The notes under the pieces are model-generated. The model saw nothing but the letters and a program-made list of their open reading frames with translations. It was not told where the DNA came from and did no database searches. Positions 51,749-63,835 of a DNA stretch of 64,000 nucleotides are shown here, piece after piece; the first letter of the stretch is position 1; every line of letters starts with the position of its first letter. The translations under genes were made by a program, and so were the position numbers. This DNA is from JAASSS01 sp021767745 (GTDB lineage Bacteria > Pseudomonadota > Gammaproteobacteria > UBA5335): contig JAXHVN010000028.1 in NCBI GenBank assembly GCA_034189165.1, positions 7,988 to 71,987 on the forward strand, read 5' to 3'.

Positions 51749-52458
51749 GCGCCGGGTGGTGCAGCCGAGGGACCGTGTGGCCGGCGGCTGGCATCCTGCT
51801 GGCGATGCTGCTGGCCGGCTGTGCCACCGACCGGCCCTTCGAGAGCGATCGAAGCGCGGCCGCCGCCTACAACGTGCAGCTTGGCTACGGCTACATGAGC
51901 CAGGGTCAGTACGAGCGGGCGCTGGCGAAGTTCAAGAAGGCCCTTGAGCAGTCGCCGCGCGATGCCGAGGCGCATGCCGGGCTCGGCCAGCTCTACGGCC
52001 GCCTGCAGCAGGACCGGCAGGCGCGCCACCATTTCGAGCAGGCGCTTTCCTACAGCAAGGACGATCCGGCGATCCGCAACAGCTTCGGCGCCTACCTGTG
52101 TACCGAGGGCGAGTTCGACACTGCCGAGCGCTACTTCCTCGCCGCTGCCCGCGATCCGGACTACGGCACGCCGGCCTACGCCTACGCCAACGCCGGCATT
52201 TGCGCGGCCGACGCCGGCCAGCCGCGGCAGGCCGAGGCGCTGCTGCGTGAGGCCCTGCAGATCGACCCCTTGCTGCCCAGCGCCCTGTGGGAGATGGCCA
52301 AGGTCCATCTGACGCTGGATGAACCGGCAGTGGCCGAGGCCTACCTGCGGCGCTACCGCAGCGTGGCCCCCGACTCGGCACAGGTTCGCGAGCTGGCAAG
52401 TGACATTGCGCAGGCGGCCATCGATGCCGCACCTGCCGAGGACGGGACGGAGCCATGA
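51745..52458 (+). CDS. pilF: Type IV pilus biogenesis lipoprotein PilF (TPR)
   Basis: 237 aa. Lipobox LLAGC with C26 after a short hydrophobic signal, so an outer-membrane lipoprotein by prediction. At least four TPR units follow (YNVQLGYGYMSQGQYERALAKFKKALEQSP and so on). PilF/PilW is the pilotin for the PilQ secretin. GTG start overlaps rlmN; rodZ overlaps its stop. The rlmN-pilF-rodZ order is common in gammaproteobacteria with type IV pili, but no other pil gene is in the window. Confidence 0.93.
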   Translation: MSAGWCSRGTVWPAAGILLAMLLAGCATDRPFESDRSAAAAYNVQLGYGYMSQGQYERALAKFKKALEQSPRDAEAHAGLGQLYGRLQQDRQARHHFEQALSYSKDDPAIRNSFGAYLCTEGEFDTAERYFLAAARDPDYGTPAYAYANAGICAADAGQPRQAEALLREALQIDPLLPSALWEMAKVHLTLDEPAVAEAYLRRYRSVAPDSAQVRELASDIAQAAIDAAPAEDGTEP

Positions 52459-53477
52459 GTCAGACGGAGCGGGAACCCGAATCGGCCGACGTCGCCACCG
52501 GCGGCATCGGCGCGCAGCTGCGTCAGGCACGCGAGGCGGCGGGCATCAGCGTCGAGGAGGCCGCCAGCGACCTGCGGCTGAGCCGGTCGCTGCTGCACTC
52601 GCTGGAGGCGGATGATTTTCAGCGGCTGCCGCCACCGATCTTCACGCGGGGCTACCTGCGCAACTACGCGCAGCTGGTCGGGCTCGACCCCGAGCCGCTG
52701 GTGGCGGCCTACGATCGGCAGGCCGGGGCGCCAGCGCCCACCCAGGTGCGGCGTGAACGCCTCGATCCGGATATCAGCAACGCGGGTCGCGGGCGTGAGC
52801 TGGCCGGGGTGTTCATCCTGCTGATCGCGATTGGTCTCGCCGGCTGGTGGTGGTTCATGCGTCCGCCGGTCGAACGCGAGCCGGTCTACGATCCGTTCGC
52901 CGAGCTCAACGGCGAGCTGCTGCCGCCGATGGAAGCGCCGTCCGCGCCGCCGGCAAGCACAGGTGCCGAGGCGGGCGAGACCGGAACGGCTGGCGTTGAT
53001 GCGGTCGAGGGGGCGCCGGGCGATCCGCTGGCGGACGAGACGGCCATTACGGCAGAGGCCGGCACCGAGGTCGACGGCGCCGATGCCGCCCCCGACGAGC
53101 TGGCCAGTGCGCCGCCGCCCGGACAGTCGCCGGCGGGTGAGCCCGCCTCGCCTGGGGCCCCCGCGTCGCCCGGGCAGGCTGCCGAGGAGGTGGCCGCCAC
53201 CACGGCGGCGGCCGACCTGCCGCCGCCCGGCAGCGTGCGGATCGAGCTGCGTTTCGCCGAGACCTCCTGGACCGAGGTCAGTGGCCAGGGCGGTCAGCGC
53301 CTGATCTACAAGACGCTGCCGCCCGGGACCGAGCGCAGCGTGACCGCCCGCCTGCCGGTGCGGGTGGTGCTGGGCAATGCCCCGGCGGTGGACATCCGCG
53401 TCAACGGCCAGCCCTACGACGTGACGCCCTATCTTTCCAGTGGTACGGTGGCGCGCTTCACGCTCCCGGCCAACTGA
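52455..53477 (+). CDS. rodZ: Cytoskeleton protein RodZ
   Basis: 340 aa. N-terminal helix-turn-helix of the Xre/HTH_25 type (about 16-90: GAQLRQAREAAGISVEEAASDLRLSRSLLHSLE), one membrane helix (116-135), a long Ala/Pro/Glu-rich linker, and a C-terminal DUF4115 domain (VRIELRFAETSWTEVSGQGGQRLIYKTLPPGT). RodZ anchors MreB to the membrane and helps set rod shape. ATGA overlap with pilF. In E. coli ispG follows; here hisS follows after 14 bases. Confidence 0.94.
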   Translation: MSQTEREPESADVATGGIGAQLRQAREAAGISVEEAASDLRLSRSLLHSLEADDFQRLPPPIFTRGYLRNYAQLVGLDPEPLVAAYDRQAGAPAPTQVRRERLDPDISNAGRGRELAGVFILLIAIGLAGWWWFMRPPVEREPVYDPFAELNGELLPPMEAPSAPPASTGAEAGETGTAGVDAVEGAPGDPLADETAITAEAGTEVDGADAAPDELASAPPPGQSPAGEPASPGAPASPGQAAEEVAATTAAADLPPPGSVRIELRFAETSWTEVSGQGGQRLIYKTLPPGTERSVTARLPVRVVLGNAPAVDIRVNGQPYDVTPYLSSGTVARFTLPAN

Positions 53478-53491
53478 CCCTCCCGACCGAC

Positions 53492-54778
<1,287 letters not shown>

Positions 54779-54794
54779 CAACGAGACGACGAGC

Positions 54795-55457
54795 ATGGCG
54801 TACGAGGACGAAGAACAGCTGGCGCGGCTGCGCGAGTGGTGGTCGAGCTATGGCACCTGGGTGGTGGCCGGCGTGGTGATCGGCGCGCTGCTGCTGTTCG
54901 GCTGGCGAAGCTGGGACCATCGGCAGCAATCGCGGACGGTGGCGGCGTCGGACCAGTACCTCGCGCTGCAGCAGGCGCTCGATAGCGACCCGGCACTGGC
55001 AGAGGCGATCGCCGAGGAACTGGTGACGGACTATGCCGCCACGCCCTATGCAGCGCTGGCGGCGCTGCGCTATGCGCGCGAGCGCACCCTGGCCGGCGAG
55101 CTGGCCGAGGCCGCCCGCTGGCTGGAACAGGCGATGACGCTGGCGGACGGGCCGGAACTGCAGGCGCTGGCGGCACTGCGTCTGGCCGAGGTGCGGCTGG
55201 CGCAGGGCGAGCCGCAGGCCGCGCTGGAGCTGGTGTCCTCGGCGCCCGCGGCGAGCTTCGATCCACTGTATGCCGAAGTGCGGGGCGATGCGTTGCTGGC
55301 TCTGGATGACCTCGACGGCGCGCGTGAGGCCTACCGGCTGGCACTGGCGGGCAGCACGGGCACGGCGCGCGAGTTCATCCAACTCAAGCTGAACGCGCTG
55401 CCCGCGGCGGAACCTGCCGCGCCGGCCACCGACCCCGCCCCGGCAGAGGAGCAATGA
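54795..55457 (+). CDS. yfgM: YfgM-like TPR ancillary SecYEG/chaperone protein
   Basis: 220 aa. A short acidic cytoplasmic start (MAYEDEEQLARLREWW), one membrane helix (21-40) and a periplasmic TPR-like domain. YfgM associates with PpiD and SecYEG in E. coli. bamB overlaps its stop by four bases. Confidence 0.92.
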   Translation: MAYEDEEQLARLREWWSSYGTWVVAGVVIGALLLFGWRSWDHRQQSRTVAASDQYLALQQALDSDPALAEAIAEELVTDYAATPYAALAALRYARERTLAGELAEAARWLEQAMTLADGPELQALAALRLAEVRLAQGEPQAALELVSSAPAASFDPLYAEVRGDALLALDDLDGAREAYRLALAGSTGTAREFIQLKLNALPAAEPAAPATDPAPAEEQ

Positions 55458-56632
55458 TGATGCAGCGCAAGATCCTTCGGCCCTGGCTGGTCCTGGCGCT
55501 GGCACTCACGCCGGTACTGCTCGGCGGCTGCAGCCTCCTGGGCCGCGGGGGCGACGAGGCCGTCGACCCACCTGCCGAGCTGCCGGACTTCGAACCGGAG
55601 CGTGAAGTCGAGCGCCTCTGGCAGGTCGACATTGGCGATGGCCCGGCAGCGCGGGAGGATGGCCTGCAGCTGGCGCTCGGCGGTGCCCGGCTGTTCGCGG
55701 CGACGCCCGATGGCAAGGTGCTGGCCCTGTCGACGGAAACTGGCGAGCAGCTCTGGCGGGTTGATCTCGACCGCCGCCTGACCGGCGGTCCGGCGGCGGG
55801 CCTGTCGCTGGTCGTGGTCGGTTCGGCCGACGGCGAGGTTTTCGCCCTGGATCCGGAGACGGGTGAGCAGCGCTGGCAGGCGCGGGTGACCAGCGAGGTG
55901 GTAGCCCCGCCGGCGGTGAGTCCCGGGGCGGTGGTCGTGCGGGCGCTGGATGGGCGTGTCACGGCCTTCACCGCCGACGGCGAGCAGCGCTGGGAGTATC
56001 GCAGCCCGGTGCCGGCGCTGACCCTGCGCGGTGCGAGCGCGCCGCTGATCGAGGCCGGTGTCGCCGTGATCGGGCTGGACAACGGCCGGCTGGTCGGCAT
56101 CGAGATAGGCAGCGGCCGGGTGCTGTGGGAGCAGGTGCTGTCGCTGCCCTCCGGGCGGTCGGAGGTGGAACGGCTGGCTGACGTCGATGCCACGCCGGCG
56201 ATTCGCGGCACCGAGATCTACGCGGTGGGCTATCAGGGCCGGTTGCTGAACATCGGTCTGCAGACCGGGCAGCCGCGCTGGAGCCGCGACGTGTCCAGCG
56301 CCATCGGCATCACCGCCAGTGGCGCGATGCTCTACGTGGTGGACGATCGCTCCCGCGTGCTGGCGCTCGATCGCCTCTCCGGTGGCTCGCTCTGGCGTCA
56401 GGAGGCGCTGTACCGACGTCAGCTCACGGCGCCGGCGGCGACCGGCGAGGGCGCCGTGGTCGGCGACTACGAAGGCTATCTGCACTGGCTCCATCCGGCG
56501 GACGGCCGCCCGATCGCACGCTATCGGCTCGATGGTGACGGCATCACGGCGCCGCCGCTGGTCGGTGCCGATCGAGTGTTCGCGCTGGGCCGCGGCGGCA
56601 AGCTGGCGGCGCTGCGACTGGCGGCGGACTAG
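55454..56632 (+). CDS. bamB: Outer membrane assembly lipoprotein BamB
   Basis: 392 aa. Lipobox LLGGC with C26, then an eight-bladed PQQ-type beta-propeller; repeated blades are visible (GEQLWRVDLDRRL, GEQRWQARVTSEV, GEQRWEYRSPVPAL, GQPRWSRDVSSAIG, GGSLWRQEALYRR). It works in the BAM complex that inserts outer-membrane proteins. Three ATG codons in tandem at 55454, 55457 and 55460 leave the exact start open; the first overlaps yfgM (ATGA). Confidence 0.95.
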   Translation: MMMQRKILRPWLVLALALTPVLLGGCSLLGRGGDEAVDPPAELPDFEPEREVERLWQVDIGDGPAAREDGLQLALGGARLFAATPDGKVLALSTETGEQLWRVDLDRRLTGGPAAGLSLVVVGSADGEVFALDPETGEQRWQARVTSEVVAPPAVSPGAVVVRALDGRVTAFTADGEQRWEYRSPVPALTLRGASAPLIEAGVAVIGLDNGRLVGIEIGSGRVLWEQVLSLPSGRSEVERLADVDATPAIRGTEIYAVGYQGRLLNIGLQTGQPRWSRDVSSAIGITASGAMLYVVDDRSRVLALDRLSGGSLWRQEALYRRQLTAPAATGEGAVVGDYEGYLHWLHPADGRPIARYRLDGDGITAPPLVGADRVFALGRGGKLAALRLAAD

Positions 56633-56636
56633 GGCG

Positions 56637-58022
56637 GTGTTGCCGGTCGTCGCCCTGCTCGGGCGGCCCAATGTCGGCAAGTCGACGCTGTTCAACCAGC
56701 TGACCGGCACGCGCGATGCGCTGGTGGCCGACTACCCTGGCCTGACGCGCGATCGCCAGTACGGCATCGCGCGGCTGGACGAGGCGGCCTGCATCGTCAT
56801 CGATACCGGCGGGCTCACCGGCGATGATGCCGGGCTGGACGCGCTGACGGCCGAGCAGAGCCTGCGGGCACTCGCCGAGGCCGACGCGGTGATGCTGCTG
56901 GTGGACGCCCGCGACGGGCCGACGGCCGCCGATGCCCATCTGGTCGACGCCGTCCGGCGCAGCGGCAAGCCGGCGATACTGCTGGTGAACAAGGTCGATG
57001 GTGTCGACGCGACGCAGGCCGCGGCCGACTTCCACACCCTTGGCCTCGCGCCCGTGCAGCCGATCGTCGCCGCCCAGGGTCGCGGCGTGCGAGCCGCCGC
57101 GACGCGCCTGCTCGAGGCGTTGCCGGCGGTGGCCGCGCCGGCTGCCGAGGCGGATGCGGGCATTCGCATCGCCATCGTCGGCCGGCCGAACGTCGGCAAG
57201 TCCACGCTCACCAACCGGCTGCTCGGCGAGGCGCGCATGGTGGTCTCGGACGTGCCGGGTACCACGCGCGATGCCATCGCCGTACCTTTCAGTCGCGACG
57301 GGCGCCACTACACGCTGATCGATACCGCCGGCATCCGGCGCCGGGCGCGGGTGCACGAGGCGGTGGAGAAGTTCAGCATCGTCAAGACGCTGCAGGCCGT
57401 GGATGCGGCCGACGTCGCCCTGCTGCTGCTCGACGCGCACGAGGGGGTCACCGAGCAGGACGCGAGCCTGGCAGGGCTGCTGCTGCAGCATGGGCGGGCC
57501 ATCGTGATCGCGGTCAACAAGTGGGACGGACTCAGCGCCGAGGCGCGTGAGCGGCTGCGCGCCGAGATTGGCCGGCGGCTACCGTTCCTGGACTTCGTGC
57601 GGGTGCATCGGATCTCCGCGCTGCACGGCACCGGCGTCGGCGAGCTGCTCGGGCTGCTGGAAGGCGCGGCCGCCGCCGCCGCCGCCGACCTGCCGACCTC
57701 GCGGCTGAGCCGCATCCTGGCCGATGCGGTGACGGCGCATCCGCCACCGCTGGTGCGCGGCCGACGGGTGAAGCTGCGTTATGCGCATCAGGGGGGTCGC
57801 CAGCCGCCGGTCATCGTCATCCATGGCAATCAGACCGATCGTCTGCCCGGTGCGTATCGGCGTTATCTCAACAATGCCTTCCGCGAGGCGCTCGGGCTGC
57901 AGGGCACCCCGATCGTGCTGGAGCTGCGCACCGGCGAGAACCCCTACGCCGGGCGCCGCAATCCGCTGACGCCGCGACAGCAGGCGCGGCGCAAGCGGCT
58001 GATCAAGCGGCGCAAGTCCTAA
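56637..58022 (+). CDS. der: Ribosome biogenesis GTPase Der (EngA)
   Basis: 461 aa with two tandem GTPase domains: GRPNVGKSTLFNQLTG ... NKVD and GRPNVGKSTLTNRLLG ... NKWD, each with a DTGG or DTAG G3 motif, followed by a KH-like domain and a basic C-terminus. It matures the 50S subunit. The start is GTG at 56637 or the adjacent TTG; both give the family N-terminus PVVALLGRPN. Four bases after bamB. Confidence 0.97.
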   Translation: MLPVVALLGRPNVGKSTLFNQLTGTRDALVADYPGLTRDRQYGIARLDEAACIVIDTGGLTGDDAGLDALTAEQSLRALAEADAVMLLVDARDGPTAADAHLVDAVRRSGKPAILLVNKVDGVDATQAAADFHTLGLAPVQPIVAAQGRGVRAAATRLLEALPAVAAPAAEADAGIRIAIVGRPNVGKSTLTNRLLGEARMVVSDVPGTTRDAIAVPFSRDGRHYTLIDTAGIRRRARVHEAVEKFSIVKTLQAVDAADVALLLLDAHEGVTEQDASLAGLLLQHGRAIVIAVNKWDGLSAEARERLRAEIGRRLPFLDFVRVHRISALHGTGVGELLGLLEGAAAAAAADLPTSRLSRILADAVTAHPPPLVRGRRVKLRYAHQGGRQPPVIVIHGNQTDRLPGAYRRYLNNAFREALGLQGTPIVLELRTGENPYAGRRNPLTPRQQARRKRLIKRRKS

Positions 58023-58086
58023 CCGCCGGTGAACCCGCCGCTCCCACGGTGGGTCGAACCGGGTTTCCCCGTTGCGGAGGTCCGCC

Positions 58087-58434
58087 ATGGAACTCGCCGA
58101 CAGACATTGCACGCCCTGCCGCGGCGGCGTGGCACCGCTGACGCAGGACGCCGCCGCGGCGCGCCTGGCCGGGCTGCCGGGCTGGCAGCTCGCCGACGGC
58201 GCCAAACGCATCGTGCGCTGCATCCACCGGCCGGACTTCGCCACCGCGCTGGCGCTGGTCAACCGCATCGGCGCGCTGGCCGAGCAGGAAGGCCACCATC
58301 CGGATCTCAAGTTCGGCTGGGGCTATGTGACCGTCGAGCTGTTCACGCACCGGATCGGCGGCCTGCACGAGAACGACTTCATCCTCGCCGCGAAGATCAA
58401 CGCCCTGGCGCCGCCCGAGCGCGACCGGCACTAG
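58087..58434 (+). CDS. phhB: Pterin-4a-carbinolamine dehydratase
   Basis: 115 aa. Dehydrates 4a-hydroxytetrahydrobiopterin. Active-site signature EGHHPDLKFGWGYVTVELFTH is intact. ATG at 58087 has a perfect GGAGG 6 bases upstream. No phenylalanine hydroxylase gene is near, so its role here (pterin recycling or another dehydration) is open. Its TAG stop overlaps the opposite-strand TAG of the peptidase gene in a shared CTAG (58431-58434). Confidence 0.93.
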   Translation: MELADRHCTPCRGGVAPLTQDAAAARLAGLPGWQLADGAKRIVRCIHRPDFATALALVNRIGALAEQEGHHPDLKFGWGYVTVELFTHRIGGLHENDFILAAKINALAPPERDRH

Positions 58435-59279
58435 GAGCCGGCGGCCAGGAACAGCGCCGGATCGACCATGGTGCCGTTGAGGCTGACGCTCCAGTGCAGG
58501 TGCGGCCCGGTCACGCGGCCGGTCGCGCCCACCGCGCCCAGACGCTCGCCCGCCGCCACCTGCTGGCCGGGGGCGACATCGATCGCGCTCAGGTGGCAGT
58601 ACATCGTCACCAGGCCATGGCCGTGATCGACGAACACCGTGTTGCCGTTGAAGAAGAAATCGCCCGCTTCGGTGACCACGCCTGCGGCGGGCGCCACCAC
58701 GGCAGTGCCGGTGGGCGCGGCGATGTCCATGCCGCTGTGCGGCTTGCGCGATTCGCCGTTGAACACCCGCCGCAGGCCGAACGAGCTGCTGCGCCGGCCG
58801 GGAACGGGTACCTGGAAGGCAAGCGAGTCGGCATGCATGGCCGCGTCCCAGTGATCGAGTGCCTGGCGGATGCGGGGCGTCTCGCGCTGCACGCGCGCCA
58901 GCGACTCGGCGCTGAGGTTCACCATGCCGGGCTTCACCGTCAGCGTCTGCGTGCGGTACTGCTTGTCGCCGATGGCGAAGTCGATCGAGGTGGACGGACC
59001 GCCGGCGGGTGAGACCGTGACGGCGTAGTCGCCGGGCGCGAGGTCGAGCGGCAGGCCCACCAGCGCATACCAGCGTTCATTCTCGGCCAGCGTCAGAACC
59101 CGCCGGTCGCGGAACCGGACCTCGCCCTCGCCGGCGAAGCCGGTGCCGGTCAGGGCGATGCGGGCGATGCCACCGGGATAGCGTCCTTCCGCCGGCAGCG
59201 TGGCCGTGGCCAGCGTCGGCAGGGCGAGGGCGAAGAGCAGCCAGGCGGCCAGCAGCGGCGCGCGAGCCATGCGAATCAT
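58431..59279 (-). CDS. M23 family metallopeptidase (LytM domain)
   Basis: 282 aa. Signal sequence (MARAPLLAAWLLFALALPTLATA), an N-terminal beta domain, then a LytM/M23 domain with KPHSGMDIAAPTG and GPHLHWSV, which carry the zinc His/Asp and the HxH motif. Predicted to cut peptidoglycan cross-links, or regulate amidases, in the periplasm. ATG at 59279 overlaps the xseA stop by four bases, so the two are coupled. Longer upstream readings run through xseA in another frame. Confidence 0.92.
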   Translation of the reverse strand: MIRMARAPLLAAWLLFALALPTLATATLPAEGRYPGGIARIALTGTGFAGEGEVRFRDRRVLTLAENERWYALVGLPLDLAPGDYAVTVSPAGGPSTSIDFAIGDKQYRTQTLTVKPGMVNLSAESLARVQRETPRIRQALDHWDAAMHADSLAFQVPVPGRRSSSFGLRRVFNGESRKPHSGMDIAAPTGTAVVAPAAGVVTEAGDFFFNGNTVFVDHGHGLVTMYCHLSAIDVAPGQQVAAGERLGAVGATGRVTGPHLHWSVSLNGTMVDPALFLAAGS

Positions 59280-60670
59280 GAAGCGGTCTCCTTGTTGACG
59301 GGTTCGATGCCGGTGACGGTGGCGTGCAGCCGCCCGCGGCGCAGATCGATGGTGAGCGGCTGCCCCGGCCGCGCCTGTCCGGCGTCGGTCAGCACGTGCC
59401 CCTCGGCCGTGCGGGCGATGGCATAGCCGCGCTCCAGCGTGGCGAGCGGACTCACCGCCTGCAGCCCACGGCTGGCGAGCGCGAGCCGCTGGCCGGCGTG
59501 CTGCACGCGGGTCTGGCCGGCAGCGAGCAGGCGGGCGCCCGCTGCGCGCGCGCGGGCCTGCGCCTGTGCCAGCCGATGCGCGGGGGTGGCGGCCCGCAGC
59601 CGCCCGCTCAGCCGCTGCAGACGATGCTCGGCCTGCACGAGGCGGGCCTGGGTGGCCCGGTCGAGGCGGCGTTGCAGCTCGTCGATGCGCTGGGCCTGCT
59701 GCTGCAGCCGGCGCTCGGGATGACACAGCGCCAGTCGCCGGCGCAGGGCATCGAGCCGTTCCGCCGCCCGGTGCAGCCGGTGCTGCTGGCAGCGCCGCAG
59801 GTGATGTTCGTGTGCCCGCAGTCTGGCCAGCAGCTCGTCCGCCGCCGGCACCACGACCTCCGCGGCGGCCGAGGGCGTCGGCGCGCGATGGTCGGCGGCG
59901 AAGTCGGCGATGGTGAAGTCGATTTCATGGCCGATGCCGCTCACCACCGGCAGCGGGCAGGCGCGCAGCGCGCGGGCGACCTGCTCATCGTTGAAAGCCC
60001 ACAGATCCTCCAGCGAGCCGCCGCCGCGGGCGAGGATCAGCACATCGCAATCGCCACGCGCGCCGGCTGCCTGCAGCGCCTGCACGATCGCCGCCGGCGC
60101 CTGCTGGCCCTGCACCGGAATGCCGTACAGGCACACCCGCGCCGCCGGGAAGCGCCGCGCCAGCACGTGCAGGATGTCGCGGATGGCGGCGCCGGTGGGC
60201 GAGGTGATCACACCGATCCGCCGCGGATAGGCCGGCAGCGGCCGCTTGTGCGCGGCCTCGAACAGGCCCTCCGCCTGCAATTGCCGCTTGAGCGCCTCGA
60301 AGGCCTGCTGCAGCGCGCCGGCGCCGGCCGGCTGCATCTGTTCGACGATGAACTGGTAGTCGCCGCGTGGCACATAGAGGCTCACGCGCCCCCGTGCCCG
60401 CACGTGGGCCCCATCCTGCGGCCGGAAGTCGAGCTGACGGGCCTGGGTGCGAAACAGCGCGCAGCGGATCTGGGCCTGCGTGTCCTTCAGCGAGAAATAG
60501 CAGTGGCCGGAGCGCGGTTGGACGAAGTTGGAGATTTCCCCTTCCAGCCACAGTGCCGGCAGGCCACGCTCCAGCAGGGCGCGGGCCTGGGCGTTGAGCT
60601 CGCTGACCGTCAGCACCGGCAGTTCGCCGGCGGACTCGCCCTCCCGCGGGGTGGTGGCAGTCACATCCAT
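59276..60670 (-). CDS. xseA: Exodeoxyribonuclease VII large subunit
   Basis: 464 aa. It degrades single-stranded DNA with XseB. N-terminal OB-fold domain (ELNAQARALLERGLPALWLEGEISNFVQPRSGHCYFSLKD), catalytic domain with IGVITSPTGAAIRDIL, LARGGGSLEDLWAFNDE and SGIGHEIDFTIADFAADHRAPTPSAAAE, then a long coiled-coil region. ATG at 60670 is used; an upstream start would add 20 unsupported residues. Divergent from guaB. Confidence 0.96.
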   Translation of the reverse strand: MDVTATTPREGESAGELPVLTVSELNAQARALLERGLPALWLEGEISNFVQPRSGHCYFSLKDTQAQIRCALFRTQARQLDFRPQDGAHVRARGRVSLYVPRGDYQFIVEQMQPAGAGALQQAFEALKRQLQAEGLFEAAHKRPLPAYPRRIGVITSPTGAAIRDILHVLARRFPAARVCLYGIPVQGQQAPAAIVQALQAAGARGDCDVLILARGGGSLEDLWAFNDEQVARALRACPLPVVSGIGHEIDFTIADFAADHRAPTPSAAAEVVVPAADELLARLRAHEHHLRRCQQHRLHRAAERLDALRRRLALCHPERRLQQQAQRIDELQRRLDRATQARLVQAEHRLQRLSGRLRAATPAHRLAQAQARARAAGARLLAAGQTRVQHAGQRLALASRGLQAVSPLATLERGYAIARTAEGHVLTDAGQARPGQPLTIDLRRGRLHATVTGIEPVNKETAS

Positions 60671-60730
60671 GGGCGGAGCATAGCAGGCGCACTCGCCCGC
60701 CCGTGGCTTTCCCCACGTGCGCGCGTGCAC

Positions 60731-60736
60731 TAGACT
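60731..60736 (+). promoter_or_regulatory. Possible -10 element of guaB
   Basis: TAGACT, 34 bases before the guaB ATG in the 100-base xseA/guaB divergent region. The -35 is weak. No PurR-like operator seen. Confidence 0.3.
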
Positions 60737-60770
60737 GGCCGGCTAATTTCGATCAGGGGCGGTTGAAACC

Positions 60771-62236
<1,466 letters not shown>

Positions 62237-62237
<1 letters not shown>

Positions 62238-63835
62238 TGGCGACGCCGACCCCGCCGGCCGGACAGCCGATCGCCGCCGACCGCATCCTGATTCTCGACT
62301 ACGGCTCGCAGTACACGCAGCTGATCGCGCGCCGCGTGCGTGAGCTCGGCGTCTACAGCGAGATTCGCGACCCGGAGATGACCGAGGCGCAGCTGCGCGA
62401 GTTCGCGCCGCGGGGCGTGGTGCTCTCCGGCGGGCCGGGCTCGGCCACGGCGGACGATCGTCTGCCGATCAACGAGGCGATCTTCGAGCTCGGTGTGCCG
62501 ATCCTTGGCATCTGCTACGGCATGCAGGCGATGGCGGCCGAGCTCGGCGGCCGGGTGGAGATCGCCGATCATCGCGAATACGGCTTCGCCCAGTTGCGCC
62601 TGCGTGGCCACGCCCCGCTGTTCGAGCGGATCGAGGACCATACCAACGCCGAAGGCCACGGCCTGCTGGACGTGTGGATGAGCCACGGCGATCGGGTGGT
62701 GGAGCTGCCGCCGGGCTTCGTCGTGCTGGCGCAGAACGAGAGCACGCCGGTCGCGGCGATGGGGGATCCGTCCCGCCACTGGTACGGCCTGCAGTTCCAC
62801 CCGGAGGTAACCCACACCCGCCAGGGAATGCGCATCCTGGAGCGCTTCGTGCGCGAGATCTGCGGCTGCCGGGCGTTGTGGCAGCCGGCGAACATCATCG
62901 CCGATCACATCGCCCGCATCCGCGACCGGGTGGGAGAGGGCCGGGTGCTGCTGGCGCTGTCGGGGGGCGTGGATTCCTCTGTGGTGGCTGCGCTGCTGCA
63001 CCAGGCGATTGGCGAGCGGCTCGTGTGCGTATTCGTCGACAACGGCCTGCTGCGGCTGGATGAGGGCGATCAGGTCATGGCGACCTTCGCCCGCCACATG
63101 GGCATCAACGTGATCCGCGTCGACGCCGAAGATCGCTTCATGGCCGCGCTGGCCGGTGAGGCGGACCCGGAGGCCAAGCGCAAGATCATCGGCCGGCTGT
63201 TCATCGAGATCTTCGAGGAGCAGGCGGGCGAGCTGCGCGGGGTGGACTACCTGGCGCAGGGCACGATCTACCCGGACGTGATCGAATCGGCCGCAGCCAA
63301 GACCGGCAAGGCGCACGTGATCAAGTCACACCACAACGTCGGCGGTCTGCCCGAGGTGATGCGCCTGCCGCTGATCGAGCCGCTGCGCGACCTGTTCAAG
63401 GACGAGGTGCGCCGCATCGGTGTGGAACTGGGCCTGCCGCACGAGATGGTCTATCGCCATCCCTTCCCGGGCCCGGGCCTCGGGGTGCGCATCCTCGGCG
63501 AGGTGCGGACCGAGTACGCGGCGCTGCTGCGCCGGGCCGATGCGATCTTCATCGAGGAGCTGCGCCGGGCAGAGCTCTACGATGCCGTGAGCCAGGCCTT
63601 CGCCGTGTTCCTGCCGGTGCGCTCGGTGGGGGTCATGGGCGACGGGCGGCGCTACGACTACGTCATCGCCCTGCGTGCGGTGGAGACGGTCGACTTCATG
63701 ACGGCGCGCTGGGCTCAGCTGCCCTACGAGCTGCTCGATCGCGTCTCGCGCCGCATCATCAACGAAGTCGACGGCATCTCCCGCGTCACCTACGACATTT
63801 CCAGCAAGCCCCCCGCTACCATCGAGTGGGAGTGA
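62237..63835 (+). CDS. guaA: GMP synthase (glutamine-hydrolysing)
   Basis: 532 aa. Converts XMP to GMP. The class I amidotransferase domain has GICYGMQAMA (nucleophile Cys) and QFHPEVTHT (His/Glu). The ATP pyrophosphatase domain has the PP-loop LSGGVDSSV, and the dimerisation domain ends PPATIEWE. An N-terminal 14-residue extension precedes the usual start region. Translationally coupled to guaB. The 3' end of guaA is a known integration site for genomic islands. Confidence 0.98.
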
